Assembly: GCF_003324565.1 (NCBI RefSeq)
Contig: NZ_QOLA01000003.1
Location: forward strand, 1-64,000
Length of the DNA stretch: 64,000 nt
Reading direction: 5' to 3'
Source of the DNA: Streptomyces sp. SDr-06
GTDB lineage: Bacteria > Actinomycetota > Actinomycetes > Streptomycetales > Streptomycetaceae
The notes under the pieces were generated by a model that had not been told where the DNA came from, ran no database searches, and saw only the letters and a program-made list of their open reading frames with translations. Of this stretch, positions 16,113 through 25,120 are shown in pieces (position 1 is the first letter of the stretch; each line of letters begins with the position of its first letter). A program made the translations under genes and the position numbers.

Positions 16113-18781
16113 GACGCGCCCTGCCGCACGGTCTCGGCCGCCGGCGGGCGGGCGGGGTCCAGCAGCGGGGCCGCCACGGCACGCAGGAACCCGCCGCGCC
16201 GTACGTAGTCGAGCTCGCGGGCGGTGTCCACGCGGGCCACCATCCGCCAGGCGCCGACGAGTTGGCCGCCGGGGCCGAGTGCCCGCACGGTGACCTCGCC
16301 GCGCGGCCGCAGCGTCGCGAGCCCGCTGATCTCGAAGGTCTCGCGGCCGGTGAGGCCCAGCTCCTTCGGACCCCGTCCGGGTGGGAACTGGAGCGGGACG
16401 ATGCCCATGCCCACCAGGTTGCTGCGGTGGATCCGCTCGAAGCTCTCGGCGAGCACGGCCCGCACGCCGAGCAGCGCCGGGCCCTTGGCCGCCCAGTCGC
16501 GGGAACTGCCGAACCCGTAGTCGCGGCCCGCCAGGATGACGACCGGAGTCCGCTCGGCGGCGTAACGGGATGCCGCGTCGTACACGCTCATCTCCTCACC
16601 GGTGGGCAGATGGAGCGTGCGGCTGCCGCCCTGGTCCGGGGTGAGCTTGTTGCGGAAGCCCGGGTTGGCGAAGGCCCCGCGCACCAGCACCTCGTGGTTG
16701 GCGCGCCGGCAGCCGTACGAGTTGTAGTCGGCGCGGGCGATCCCGGCCCCGGCCAGATGGCGGCCGGCCGGCGAGTCCTCGGCGATGGTTCCGGCGGGGG
16801 AGATGTGGTCGGTGGTGGTCGAGTCACCGGCGAACACCAGGACCCGGGCGCCCCGCAGGTCGGCGGTGCCGGTCCGCTTGTCCGGGTCGAAGAACGGCGA
16901 GCGCACCAGATAGGTGGACTCCCGCGGCCAGTCGTACACCGGCCCTTCGGGGAAGCTGAGCTCCTGCCACTCGGCGCCGCCCTCGAAGAGCGCGTCCTTC
17001 TCCCGTACGAAGTGCTCGCGGGCCACATGCGCGACCGCCTCGGCGATCTCCGCCGGAGTGGGCCACAGATCCGCGAGCCGCACGCCGTGCCCGTCCGCGC
17101 CGGTGCCGAGGGGTTGGCCGCTCAGGTCGGTCCGTACGGTTCCGGCGAGGGCGTACGCCACCACAAGCGCCGGTGAGGCGAGGTAGGCGGCCGCCACGTC
17201 GGGATGGATGCGGCCCTCGAAGTTGCGGTTTCCGGAGAGGACCGCCGCGAGCCGGGTGCCGTCGCGCCGCACGGCCTCCTCGGCGGCGGGTGCGAGTCCG
17301 CCGGAGTTGCCGATGCATGTGGTGCAGCCGAAACCCGCCACCGCGAACCCGAGCTTCTCCAGGTACGGCAGGAGCCCGGCGGCCTCCAGATAGCGCGGCA
17401 CCGCACGGGAGCCCGGGGCCAGCGTCGTCTTGACCCAGGGCGGCACGCTCAACCCGCGCTCGACGGCCTTGCGCGCCACGAGACCGGCGATGACCATGGA
17501 CTCGGGGTTGGACGTGTTGGTGCAGCTGGTGATGGCGGCGATGCCCACCGCCCCATCAGAGAGCGCTCCCTGATGGCCACTCGACCGGTGCTGTTCGGGA
17601 AAGCTGTCCGCCACCGCGGGCAGCGGCAACCGCTCCTGCGGCCTGCGCGGCCCCGAGACGCTGGGCTCCACCGACGACAGATCGAACGCGACGGTCCGCG
17701 CGCAACGGGGCTCCTCGGCACTGCCCAGCGGCACGAACAGGCCCTGCTCCTTCGCGTACGCCTCCACCAGGGCGACGTCCCGCTCGGGGCGGCCGGTGAG
17801 CCGCAGATAGTCGAGGGTCGCCTCGTCCACCGGGAAGAAGGCCACGGTGCAGCCGTACTCCGGCGCCATGTTGGACACCGTCGCCCGGTCCGGGACGGAG
17901 AGCGTGGGCACCCCGGGGCCGAAGAACTCCACGAACTGCCCCACCACACCGGTGTCGCGCAGGAACCGCGTCATGGTGAGGGCCAGATCGGTGGCGGTAC
18001 TGCCGACGGGCAGTTCACCGGTGAGCCGCACGCCCACCACCGGAGGGCTCAGCAGGGACACCGAGTGACCGAGCAGCGCCGTCTCCGCCTCGATGCCGCC
18101 GACACCCCAGCCGAGCACGCCCAGGGCGCCGACCATCGGGGTGTGCGAATCGGTGCCGAGGACGAAGTCCGGGGCGAGCAGGCCGTCGGGGTCCGGCATC
18201 ACGACCTGGGCCAGGTGCTCCAGATTCATCTGGTGCACGATGCCCCGGCCGGGCGGCACGACCCGCAGCCCGCTCATCTCGCGCTGGGCCCAGCGCAGGA
18301 ACCGGTAGCGCTCGCGGTTGAGTTCGTACTCGCGGGACATGTTCAGGGCGACCGCGCCCGGCCGGGCCCACGCGTTCACCTCCACCGAGTGGTCCACGAC
18401 GATGTCCACCGGCAGCGCGGGCCGCGCACGGCGCGGGTCGAGCCCCCGCTCGGCGATCAGCGACCGCAGTGACGCCAGGTCGGACAGGACGGGGACGCCG
18501 GTGTGGTCCTGGAGGATCAGCCGGGTGGGGCTGAAGGTGATCTCCTCTTCGGGGCCCGCGCCCGCGCAGGCGGAGATCAGCGCCGCGGACGAGGCCAGCG
18601 CCCGCCCCAGAGCCGCCTCGTCCCGGCTCTTCACCGCGGCCCGCAGGACGTTCTCCACCAGGATGCGCACGCTGCGGGGCGCGGCATGAAGACCGGTGAG
18701 GCCGTTCTCCTCGGCTGCGGCCAGGCTCACGTACCGGCCTGCTCCCCGCGCCTGGGGCAGGGAGCGCAGCATGTCGTGCAT
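16109..18781 (-). CDS. Aconitase-family isomerase, probable phosphonomethylmalate isomerase
   Basis: An 890-residue AcnA-type hydratase. The three iron-sulfur cysteines are in SCTNTSNP and GFGCTTCIGNSG. The swivel-domain motif DYGFGSSRDWAAKGP and SFERIHRSNLVGMGI are present. Position between a homocitrate-synthase-like gene and the PepM gene indicates that it isomerises 2-phosphonomethylmalate by dehydration and rehydration, as proposed for FrbA (FR-900098) and Pmi (bialaphos). Pantaphos uses separate LeuC/LeuD-like subunits instead. The start is the first methionine, 84 bp after the upstream gene. It could be a duplicated housekeeping aconitase, but the operon context argues against that. 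Confidence 0.88.
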   Translation of the reverse strand: MHDMLRSLPQARGAGRYVSLAAAEENGLTGLHAAPRSVRILVENVLRAAVKSRDEAALGRALASSAALISACAGAGPEEEITFSPTRLILQDHTGVPVLSDLASLRSLIAERGLDPRRARPALPVDIVVDHSVEVNAWARPGAVALNMSREYELNRERYRFLRWAQREMSGLRVVPPGRGIVHQMNLEHLAQVVMPDPDGLLAPDFVLGTDSHTPMVGALGVLGWGVGGIEAETALLGHSVSLLSPPVVGVRLTGELPVGSTATDLALTMTRFLRDTGVVGQFVEFFGPGVPTLSVPDRATVSNMAPEYGCTVAFFPVDEATLDYLRLTGRPERDVALVEAYAKEQGLFVPLGSAEEPRCARTVAFDLSSVEPSVSGPRRPQERLPLPAVADSFPEQHRSSGHQGALSDGAVGIAAITSCTNTSNPESMVIAGLVARKAVERGLSVPPWVKTTLAPGSRAVPRYLEAAGLLPYLEKLGFAVAGFGCTTCIGNSGGLAPAAEEAVRRDGTRLAAVLSGNRNFEGRIHPDVAAAYLASPALVVAYALAGTVRTDLSGQPLGTGADGHGVRLADLWPTPAEIAEAVAHVAREHFVREKDALFEGGAEWQELSFPEGPVYDWPRESTYLVRSPFFDPDKRTGTADLRGARVLVFAGDSTTTDHISPAGTIAEDSPAGRHLAGAGIARADYNSYGCRRANHEVLVRGAFANPGFRNKLTPDQGGSRTLHLPTGEEMSVYDAASRYAAERTPVVILAGRDYGFGSSRDWAAKGPALLGVRAVLAESFERIHRSNLVGMGIVPLQFPPGRGPKELGLTGRETFEISGLATLRPRGEVTVRALGPGGQLVGAWRMVARVDTARELDYVRRGGFLRAVAAPLLDPARPPAAETVRQGAS

Positions 18782-18865
18782 GGTTGGCCCTTCTCGCTGG
18801 GTCGGGGGTCACTGGCCCGGCGCCCGAGGGGGGAGGGCGCCGGACCGGTGGGCGGGAGAGGAGGG

Positions 18866-20011
18866 TCAGGCGGCTGCCGTGGCGCGGGCCAGCGCCCGGC
18901 GGTAGATGTCGGCCAGGTCCTCCGGCGGAACGGCGCTGGCCGTGCGGATGGACATGTGGCGGACCTCGTCCAGGCAGGGCCCCAGCAGGTCCTCCCGCGG
19001 CTCGATGCCCTGCTGCTCGAGCGACCAGGCGATCAGCGCGCGCCCCGAGTGCTTGCCCAGCACGTAACGCCGCTCACCGCCGACGTGCTCCGGCGGGAAG
19101 GGCTCGAAGGTGGAGGTGTCGCGCAGCATGCCGTTGGCGTGGATGCCCGACTCGTGGGCGAACACGTTGTCCCCGATGACCGGCTGCCACGGCAGCACCG
19201 GGTGCTTGGCCGCCTCCGAGACGAGCCGGCTGAGGTCCTTGAGCTTGGTCATGTCGATGCCGAGGTCACGGTCGTACAGCTTCTTGAGCGCGACCACGAC
19301 CTGGGCGAGGTCCGCCATGCCCGCGCGCTCGCCGATGGCGTTGACCGTCACGTGGAAGTAGCGGGCACCGGCCTTGAGCCCCGCGATGGTGTTGGCGGTC
19401 GCCAGGCCGAAGTCGTTGTGGGCGTGGCACTGGGTGTCGATCGGCGCCGCCGCGCCCACCGCCGCGACCCGCTCGCCGTACGCCTCCGGGCCGAGCAGGC
19501 CGACGGTGTCCGAGAGCCGCAGCCGGTCGGCACCCGCCTCGTGCACCACCCCGGCGTACTCCTGGAGGAACGAGATCTCGGTGCGGGCGATGTCCTCGGC
19601 GCTGATGGACACGTAGGCGCCGCGGTCCTTGGCCATCTTGATCAGGTCGGTGGCGGTGGCGAGCAGCCAGGTGCGGTCCTTGCGGACACTGGCCTTGAGG
19701 TGCCCCGCGGAGGTCGGCAGACCGATGTGAACGGCCTTGAACCCCATGTCGATCGAGCGCTCGACGTCCTCCCGGACACCCCGGTGCCACACGACGAGCC
19801 GGGCCTCGTCCTGCCGGTCCACACAGGATTTGATGAAGTCCAGTTCCTCACCGCCCATGGCCGGAATACCGATTTCGACGGAGGTCACTCCGGCGGCGAT
19901 GAGCGCGTCAAGAATCTTGGTCTTGGTCTCCTTGGAAAACGCTACGCCCGGCGTCTGCTCGCCATCCCGGAGAGTGGTGTCCTCGAGAATCAGATCATCG
20001 CGAATGGCCAT
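18866..20011 (-). CDS. Homocitrate-synthase-like, probable 2-phosphonomethylmalate synthase
   Basis: A 381-residue DRE-TIM metallolyase. LEDTTLRDGEQTPGVAF carries the catalytic Arg-Asp pair, and QCHAHNDFGLATANT and GIHANGM carry metal and substrate residues. It is full-length for the NifV/FrbC group and lacks the LeuA allosteric domain, as expected for homocitrate and phosphonomethylmalate synthases. The likely reaction is condensation of phosphonopyruvate with acetyl-CoA, which pulls the PEP mutase equilibrium. It is the first gene of the eleven-gene operon. The ATG at 20011 has CAGGAG 6 bases upstream; longer starts at 20029 and 20101 lack this. Confidence 0.85.
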   Translation of the reverse strand: MAIRDDLILEDTTLRDGEQTPGVAFSKETKTKILDALIAAGVTSVEIGIPAMGGEELDFIKSCVDRQDEARLVVWHRGVREDVERSIDMGFKAVHIGLPTSAGHLKASVRKDRTWLLATATDLIKMAKDRGAYVSISAEDIARTEISFLQEYAGVVHEAGADRLRLSDTVGLLGPEAYGERVAAVGAAAPIDTQCHAHNDFGLATANTIAGLKAGARYFHVTVNAIGERAGMADLAQVVVALKKLYDRDLGIDMTKLKDLSRLVSEAAKHPVLPWQPVIGDNVFAHESGIHANGMLRDTSTFEPFPPEHVGGERRYVLGKHSGRALIAWSLEQQGIEPREDLLGPCLDEVRHMSIRTASAVPPEDLADIYRRALARATAAA

Positions 20012-20293
20012 GGTTGGCTCCTGAATCATTCCAGCGGAACGGGGAATGAGAGGATGATCCACAGCGGGTGCCGACAGGGTCAATCCCCGCCCGCGTCCCA
20101 CGAATCGGGGACAGGTGGGCCAGAGGGAAAGGGTTTATGTTGTGCAACCCGGGGCGGCATTGGGGCTGTTGTCGCGCACCCGCCGACGGGAGGGGTACCG
20201 CAACCTGGATGGGTGTTGAAAATAAACGCATTCCTTCAATGACGCGTAGCCCTTCAACGACACGTGGCCCGCGTATCCGAGCGAACCCGGCAG
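20012..20293 (-). promoter_or_regulatory. Promoter region of the phosphonate operon
   Basis: This 282-bp gene-free stretch precedes the first biosynthetic gene. Reading leftward, a possible -35 (TTGACC, plus-strand 20078-20083) and -10 (GATCAT, plus-strand 20054-20059) are 18 bp apart and would start RNA about 35-40 bp before the ATG. The -10 is a weak match, so activator dependence is plausible. Two tandem 18-bp direct repeats lie further upstream (20234-20269). The SARP-type 11-bp repeats seen at 6440 are not found here. Confidence 0.4.
20234..20269. repeat. Two tandem 18-bp direct repeats upstream of the operon
   Basis: CTTCAATGACGCGTAGCC is followed at once by CTTCAACGACACGTGGCC, with 15 of 18 positions identical. 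Each copy holds a small palindromic core (ACGCGT or CACGTG). The pair lies about 225 bp upstream of the first biosynthetic gene. Adjacent direct copies suggest an operator for a regulator such as the cluster LuxR protein. This is inference; no protein is known to bind it. Confidence 0.5.
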
Positions 20294-21175
20294 TCAGTGT
20301 GTTGTGTGGGGTGAGCCGGAGTCATGGCCGGTCGGAGCTGAGCCCGGCACGCGGGGAGGGTGTGTTTCCAAGCCCGCGAGACCGGCGGCCTGTTGGAGCA
20401 GGTCCACGAGCATGGGAGAGGTCAGTCGCCCGGTGAAGGTGTTGCGCTGGCTGGGGTGATAGCACCCGACCAGATGGAGTTCACCGGCCGCGGCCCGACC
20501 ATGGCGCTCGCCGCGGCCTCCCGCCTCCGGCTCGGCGCGCCGCAGTGTCACCACGGTCCCGTGCCCGAACCGGGGTCGGGGGCGGGGCAGTTGCCAGCCC
20601 GCCTCGGCGAGGACGGGCAGGAGGGTCCCCCAGCCGAAGGCCCCCAGGGCGACGATCGCCCGAGGGCTCAGCAGAGTGATCTCGGCTGCCAGCCAGGGTC
20701 GGCACGTGTCCCGCTCGTCAGGCGTGGGCTTGTTCGCGGGAGGAGCGCAGTGGACGGGGGAGGTCACCCGGACCCCGTACAGTTCGAGGCCGTCGTCGGC
20801 CGTGGTGGCCGTGGGCTGGGACGCGAGGCCGACGGCGTGCAGGGCCGCGAAGAGAAAGTCCCCCGACGCGTCACCGGTGAACATACGGCCCGTCCGGTTG
20901 CCGCCGTGAGCGGCCGGAGCGAGCCCGACCACCACCAGCGGCGCGTCGTGCGGACCGAAGCCCGGGACCGGCCTGCCCCAGTACTCCCAGTCCCGGAAGG
21001 CGGCCCGCTTCGTCGCGGCGACCTCCTCGCGCCAGGCGACCAGCCGGGGACAGGCCCGGCACCCGGTGAGCCGGCCGTCCAGCTCACCGAGCCCGCTACA
21101 ACGCGCCGCGTGGAAGACGGGGAAGCCGCGATCCTCGGCGGCGGGTCGCGTGTCGGGAGTGCCGGCCTCGTCCAT
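20294..21175 (-). CDS. Uracil-DNA glycosylase, family 5 (UdgB-like)
   Basis: A 293-residue iron-sulfur uracil-DNA glycosylase. Cluster cysteines are visible in GCRACPRL. The active-site region GLAPAAHGGNRTGRMFTGDASGDFL and the DNA-contact motif HPSQRNTFTGRL are those of the family 5/UdgB group, which removes uracil and some other deaminated bases. The protein ends in a low-complexity Pro/Gly/Ser/His tail. It is transcribed toward the phosphonate operon promoter but belongs functionally to DNA repair, like the divergent AlkZ-like gene beside it. Confidence 0.88.
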   Translation of the reverse strand: MDEAGTPDTRPAAEDRGFPVFHAARCSGLGELDGRLTGCRACPRLVAWREEVAATKRAAFRDWEYWGRPVPGFGPHDAPLVVVGLAPAAHGGNRTGRMFTGDASGDFLFAALHAVGLASQPTATTADDGLELYGVRVTSPVHCAPPANKPTPDERDTCRPWLAAEITLLSPRAIVALGAFGWGTLLPVLAEAGWQLPRPRPRFGHGTVVTLRRAEPEAGGRGERHGRAAAGELHLVGCYHPSQRNTFTGRLTSPMLVDLLQQAAGLAGLETHPPRVPGSAPTGHDSGSPHTTH

Positions 21176-21375
21176 GGGGCCACGCTACCTGGGTGTTCAC
21201 GATGGCGACCTCGACGGGGCGACGGCCCCAAGGCCCAGCTCGGGTACGCATTTTCACGGCCCATTCCTATACGCGGAGTCGGTCGGATCGCCGGCGCCCG
21301 CCCGCTTCGGCCCGCACTCACCCCGGGACCAAAAGCGGACAGAACCTGTCCTCAAAGCTCGGTACCGTGCTCCGT

Positions 21376-22509
21376 ATGGCCTCCAAGAACGGCACCGGCA
21401 ACCCTCCCGTCCTCTCCCGCCGCGCCCTCAACCGCGCCACCCTCGACCGTCAGCTCCTGCTGCGGCGCAGCGAAGCGCTCTCGCCCAAGGACGCTGTCGC
21501 CCACCTCGTCGGGCTTCAGGCACAGAACGTGAAACCGCCCTACTTCGCGCTCTGGTCGCGCCTCGCCGGGTTCCGGCCGGAAGCGCTCTCAGCGCTGATG
21601 GAGGCGCGCGAAGTGGTGCGGATCGTCACCCTGCGCTCCACCATCCACACGCACACCGCGGACGACGCGCTCACCCTGCGCCCGTTGGTGCAGGCATCGC
21701 GGAACCGGGAGCTGAACACCTTCCGCAAGGGGCTCGTCGGGGTCGACACGGACCGGCTCGGCGCCATCGTCCGCGCGCTCGTCGATGAGCGCCCGTACAC
21801 GATGAAGGAGCTGCGCGAAGAGCTCGCGAAGGAGTGGCCCGACGCGGACCCGACCGCGCTCTCCGTCGCCGCACGCTGCGTACTGCCGCTGGTGCAGGTC
21901 ACCCCGCGCGGGATGTGGGGCCGCAGCGGGCAGGTCGCGCTCACCACGGTCGAGCACTGGCTCGGCCGCGCGCCCCGGCCCGCGCCCGCCCCCGACGAGA
22001 CCGTCCTGCGCTATCTCGCCGCCTTCGGCCCCGCCTCCGTCAAGGACATGCAGGTCTGGTCCGGGCTCACCCGGCTCAGTGCCGTGTTCGAGCGGCTGCG
22101 GCCCCAACTCGCAGTCTTCCAGGACGAGAACGGCATCGAACTCTTCGACCTGCCGAACGCCGCCCGGCCCGCCGAGGACACCCCCGCCCCGCCGCGCTTT
22201 CTGCCCGAATTCGACAACCTGCTGCTCTCGCACGCCGACCGCGGCCGGGTCGTGCCGGCCGAGTACAAGGGGCGCAGCTGGACCGGTAACCAGGCCCACT
22301 GCACCCTCCTTGTCGACGGCTTCCTCGCCGGTATCTGGCGCATCGAGGAACACAAGGACGGCACTGCTCTGCTCACCGTGCAGCCCTTCGGGGCACTCGG
22401 CAGGGAGAGCCGCGCCGCGGTGGCCGAGGAAGGGGCACGGCTCCTCGCCGACCTGACCTCGGCCACCTCCTACGACGTACGCTTCGGGGAATTCGTCGAC
22501 AAGGGGTGA
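21376..22509 (+). CDS. Winged-helix DNA glycosylase-like protein (AlkZ/AlkX, HTH_42)
   Basis: A 377-residue protein of the YcaQ/AlkZ superfamily. LVGLQAQ near residue 45 corresponds to the catalytic Q-x-Q motif of interstrand-crosslink and alkyl-purine glycosylases. LRSTIHTHTADDALTLRPL and the C-terminal LFDLPNAARPAEDTPAPPRFLPEFDNLLLSHADR are characteristic. The ATG at 21376 is only 8 bases after a TACCGT box, so the mRNA is probably leaderless or nearly so; a longer open frame upstream has no ribosome site. It diverges from the uracil-DNA glycosylase gene. Confidence 0.85.
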   Translation: MASKNGTGNPPVLSRRALNRATLDRQLLLRRSEALSPKDAVAHLVGLQAQNVKPPYFALWSRLAGFRPEALSALMEAREVVRIVTLRSTIHTHTADDALTLRPLVQASRNRELNTFRKGLVGVDTDRLGAIVRALVDERPYTMKELREELAKEWPDADPTALSVAARCVLPLVQVTPRGMWGRSGQVALTTVEHWLGRAPRPAPAPDETVLRYLAAFGPASVKDMQVWSGLTRLSAVFERLRPQLAVFQDENGIELFDLPNAARPAEDTPAPPRFLPEFDNLLLSHADRGRVVPAEYKGRSWTGNQAHCTLLVDGFLAGIWRIEEHKDGTALLTVQPFGALGRESRAAVAEEGARLLADLTSATSYDVRFGEFVDKG

Positions 22510-22561
22510 TACCTCAAAGCCAGAGGCGATGGCCCCCGGCCGAAGGGCCCCCACAGCCGCT

Positions 22562-22912
22562 CTATCGGCTCAGCGCGTGGTCCCGGCGGGTGCACGCCGA
22601 TGGGGTCTGGTTGTGGCGTCGGCGCGGGGCGGGCGGGGCGAGCAGCGGGTCGACCGTCACCACGGTCACTCCGAGCGGTGCCGAGAGCGCTCTCAGGGCG
22701 GGCTCGGCGAGGCGGATCCAGTTCTGGTCGCGACCCAGGACCGCGTTCAACCGGTCCGGGCTGGTGAATCCGACGGCGGTGCGTGCGCCGAACTCGTCGC
22801 GCAGAAAGCGCAGTTGGTGTCCTCCGGCAGAGCCGAGCCGAACCGGCACGTACAGCGGCCCTGCCGGGCGGCGTTCTTCGGGATCGGCGTCCTCGATGGC
22901 GAGGCTGTCCAT
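22562..22912 (-). CDS. SAV_915-like small conserved actinobacterial protein
   Basis: A 116-residue protein with the pattern LYVPVRLGSAGGHQLRFLRDEFGARTAVGFTSP...LNAVLG..Q.WIRLAEPALRALSAPLGVT, which I recall as a Streptomyces-wide family of unknown function (SAV_915-type). It resembles small SseB-like domains. GGAGG is 5 bases before the ATG at 22912. It is convergent with the AlkZ-like gene; the last 20 residues are Arg/Pro-rich. Confidence 0.7.
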   Translation of the reverse strand: MDSLAIEDADPEERRPAGPLYVPVRLGSAGGHQLRFLRDEFGARTAVGFTSPDRLNAVLGRDQNWIRLAEPALRALSAPLGVTVVTVDPLLAPPAPRRRHNQTPSACTRRDHALSR

Positions 22913-23157
22913 GGTGTCCTCCGGTGCGGAAGTGCGGATGCCGTACGCGTCATGCGCCCGTACGCCCGAAGGTATGCCCCCGGCACCGGCGCCCTCTCGC
23001 GCCATGACGCGGCATTGACCCGGGCGCCCCGGATTTTTACGCGCTCCTGGCGCAGGTGGGCACGGGAGCGTCGGCCGACCGGGTGGAGGCGGCCCCCGGG
23101 AACGATTTCATCCCACCGGGTGGTGGCCGCGGGAGCACCCGACCGGGTGCTGAGGGC
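22913..23157. other. Intergenic, nothing recognised
   Basis: A gap of 245 bp separates the SAV_915-like gene and the LysE exporter gene, both on the minus strand. Open frames across it have no ribosome sites and no family resemblance. I see no repeat or strong hairpin in it. Confidence 0.5.
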
Positions 23158-23826
23158 TCAGTCGGCCCGGCCCGTCGCAGCGACCGTCACACCGAGGCCG
23201 ATCATCGCGAAGCCGCCCGCCCCGCCGATCAGCGAGAGGCGGCGTTCGGAGCGGGCGAACCAGCCGCGGGCCGCCGCCGCGCCCAGGCCCCACAAGGTGT
23301 CCGTGATCAGGCCGATCGTGATGGGGACCAGGCCGAGCAGCAGCATCTGGGAGGGCAGGTGGCCCGCCGCGTGGTCCACGAACTGCGGCAGCACCGCGGC
23401 GAAGAAGACGATCCCCTTGGGGTTGGTGACGCCCACCAGAACGCCGTCCACGACGGTCCGCAGGTCGCCGTGGGCCGGCCGGACCGTGGCCGCGACCTCA
23501 CCGACGGCCGCCACTCCCAGCCGCATGTCCTTGCGGTGCCGGTACGCCTGCACCCCGAGCAGGACGAGGTACGCGGCGCCCGCCAGCTTCACCGCCATGA
23601 ACACCGACGCCGAACGCTCCACCAGTGCGCCGATGCCGAGCGCCACCGCCACCACCAGCACGTACGAGCCGAGCACGTTGCCCAGGACCGTCGCGAGGGC
23701 GGTGCGGCGGCCGTGTGCGAGGGCGCGCCCGATCACGAACAGCACGCTCGGTCCGGGGATCACGATCACCAGCAGGGACATCGCGGCGAAGGCGAGGAAG
23801 CGGTCGGTCGACACCATGTCCGTCAT
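23158..23826 (-). CDS. LysE/RhtB-family amino acid exporter
   Basis: A 222-residue inner-membrane protein with six hydrophobic segments. It has the family motif GPSVLFVIGRALAHGRRTALATVLGN in the first cytoplasmic loop and GVLVGVTNPKGIVFFAAVLPQFV in the middle. Members export amino acids or homoserine lactone-like compounds. GGTGAGG precedes the ATG at 23826; an alternative start at 23817 is close by. It diverges from a LysR gene across 261 bp, the usual LysR-target arrangement, so the LysR protein may control it. Confidence 0.9.
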   Translation of the reverse strand: MTDMVSTDRFLAFAAMSLLVIVIPGPSVLFVIGRALAHGRRTALATVLGNVLGSYVLVVAVALGIGALVERSASVFMAVKLAGAAYLVLLGVQAYRHRKDMRLGVAAVGEVAATVRPAHGDLRTVVDGVLVGVTNPKGIVFFAAVLPQFVDHAAGHLPSQMLLLGLVPITIGLITDTLWGLGAAAARGWFARSERRLSLIGGAGGFAMIGLGVTVAATGRAD

Positions 23827-24087
23827 TCAACCTCACCCATGTGCGAGGCGACCAGGGCACGGACATCACATGGGTGGGCCGCACCCATACCAGCGGCCCG
23901 AGTTGTCCGTGCCGTGCCGTGACGCGCCTGCCGGGCCCGGCCGCCTGTCGCCGCCGCACACCTTCTCGTCCGCGCGGTGTGCGGCGAGGCGAGGTCAGCC
24001 CGGCGCGGGTCAGGGCAGCCCCCATGCGACCAAGGCGGCCCGCAGGCGGTCAGGGCCGCCTCCCGCCCCGTGGATACAGTCGCCCGC

Positions 24088-24972
24088 ATGGAATTGCGGC
24101 AGCTCAGCTACTTCGTCACCGTCGCCGAGGAACTGCACTTCGGGCGGGCCGCCGAGCGGCTGCACATCGTCCAGTCGGCGGTGAGCCAGCAAGTGCGCCG
24201 TCTGGAAAGGGAGTTGGGATGCGACCTCTTCGACCGGTCGCCCCGGCATGTACGGCTCACCGGCGCGGGGGAGCGGCTGCTGCCCGAGGCGCGCGAGGTG
24301 CTCGCCGCGGCCGAGCGGGCCCGGGCCGCCGTCCGCGAGCGCACCACCCTGCGGCTCGGCACGAGCACCGGACTCGGCGAGCACCTCGATCGCGTGCTCG
24401 GCGCGTTCGCCGAGATCGCCCCGGACATCGCCGTCGAGCTGGTCTCCGCACCCACCCGTGACCGGCTCGCCCAGGTCGCCGACGGGCGGCTCGACGCCGC
24501 GTTCGTGCGCTCCCCGCAGCCCGCGCCGGGCCTGCGGGTCCTGCCGCTGTGGGAGGACCCACTGGTCGTGGCCCTCCCCGCGACCCATCCGCTCGCCCGC
24601 CAGGACGAGATAGCGCTCTCAGAGCTGGCCGCGCTTCCGCTGTGCATCACCGCACGCCGCAACAATCCCGCCCTCGTCGACCTCGTCGTCGGCGCCTGCC
24701 ACGCCGCGGGCTTCGAACCCGTGCCGGGCCCGGTCGGCGGCTCGCTCCAGGACGTCCTGGCCACCATCGGACTCGGCTCGCTGTGGACGGTGGTGTACGC
24801 CGCCCACTCCCGCGTGCTGCACAGCCCCCGTGTCGCCTTCCGGCCGGTGCGCGATCCCGGGCTGGTGCTGCCCACCGGACTCGCGGTGGGCGCCGGTCGG
24901 ACGCCCGCCAGTGTCGAGCTGCTCCTGAGAGCGTGTTCAGCCTCCGTGAGCAGCCCGGGTGGAAACGCATAG
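24088..24972 (+). CDS. LysR-family transcriptional regulator
   Basis: A 294-residue regulator. The N-terminal winged helix (MELRQLSYFVTVAEELHFGRAAERLHIVQSAVSQQVRRLE) is followed by a two-lobe effector domain (LRLGTSTGLGEHLDRVLGAF onward). There is no ribosome site. The ATG at 24088 lies 9 bases after TACAGT, so translation is probably from a leaderless transcript. It diverges from the LysE exporter gene and probably regulates it. A perfect 8-bp hairpin follows the stop. Confidence 0.9.
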   Translation: MELRQLSYFVTVAEELHFGRAAERLHIVQSAVSQQVRRLERELGCDLFDRSPRHVRLTGAGERLLPEAREVLAAAERARAAVRERTTLRLGTSTGLGEHLDRVLGAFAEIAPDIAVELVSAPTRDRLAQVADGRLDAAFVRSPQPAPGLRVLPLWEDPLVVALPATHPLARQDEIALSELAALPLCITARRNNPALVDLVVGACHAAGFEPVPGPVGGSLQDVLATIGLGSLWTVVYAAHSRVLHSPRVAFRPVRDPGLVLPTGLAVGAGRTPASVELLLRACSASVSSPGGNA

Positions 24973-24988
24973 AAGCAGCCTGACCTGG

Positions 24989-25011
24989 AGCGATCACGAA
25001 AGCTGATCGCT
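24989..25011 (+). terminator. Hairpin after lysR
   Basis: AGCGATCA and TGATCGCT form a perfect 8-bp stem around a 7-base loop, 17 bp after the LysR stop codon. There is no T-run, which is common for Streptomyces terminators. Confidence 0.45.
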
Positions 25012-25120
25012 GCGGTCGCGGTCTGCTTCTTGGCCGGGCGGACCGGATCCGGTGGACTGAGGTCACGCCGGTGAGCGACCCGGAAAGGCCGGGAAGCCGC
25101 CGCCGACACAGGAGTTGGCC

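Noticed and set aside
16109..18781. Aconitase gene considered as the housekeeping TCA-cycle enzyme
   Set aside because: It overlaps the FMN reductase gene, sits between phosphonate genes and lacks its own nearby promoter; a pathway-specific role is more likely, though sequence alone cannot exclude the other.
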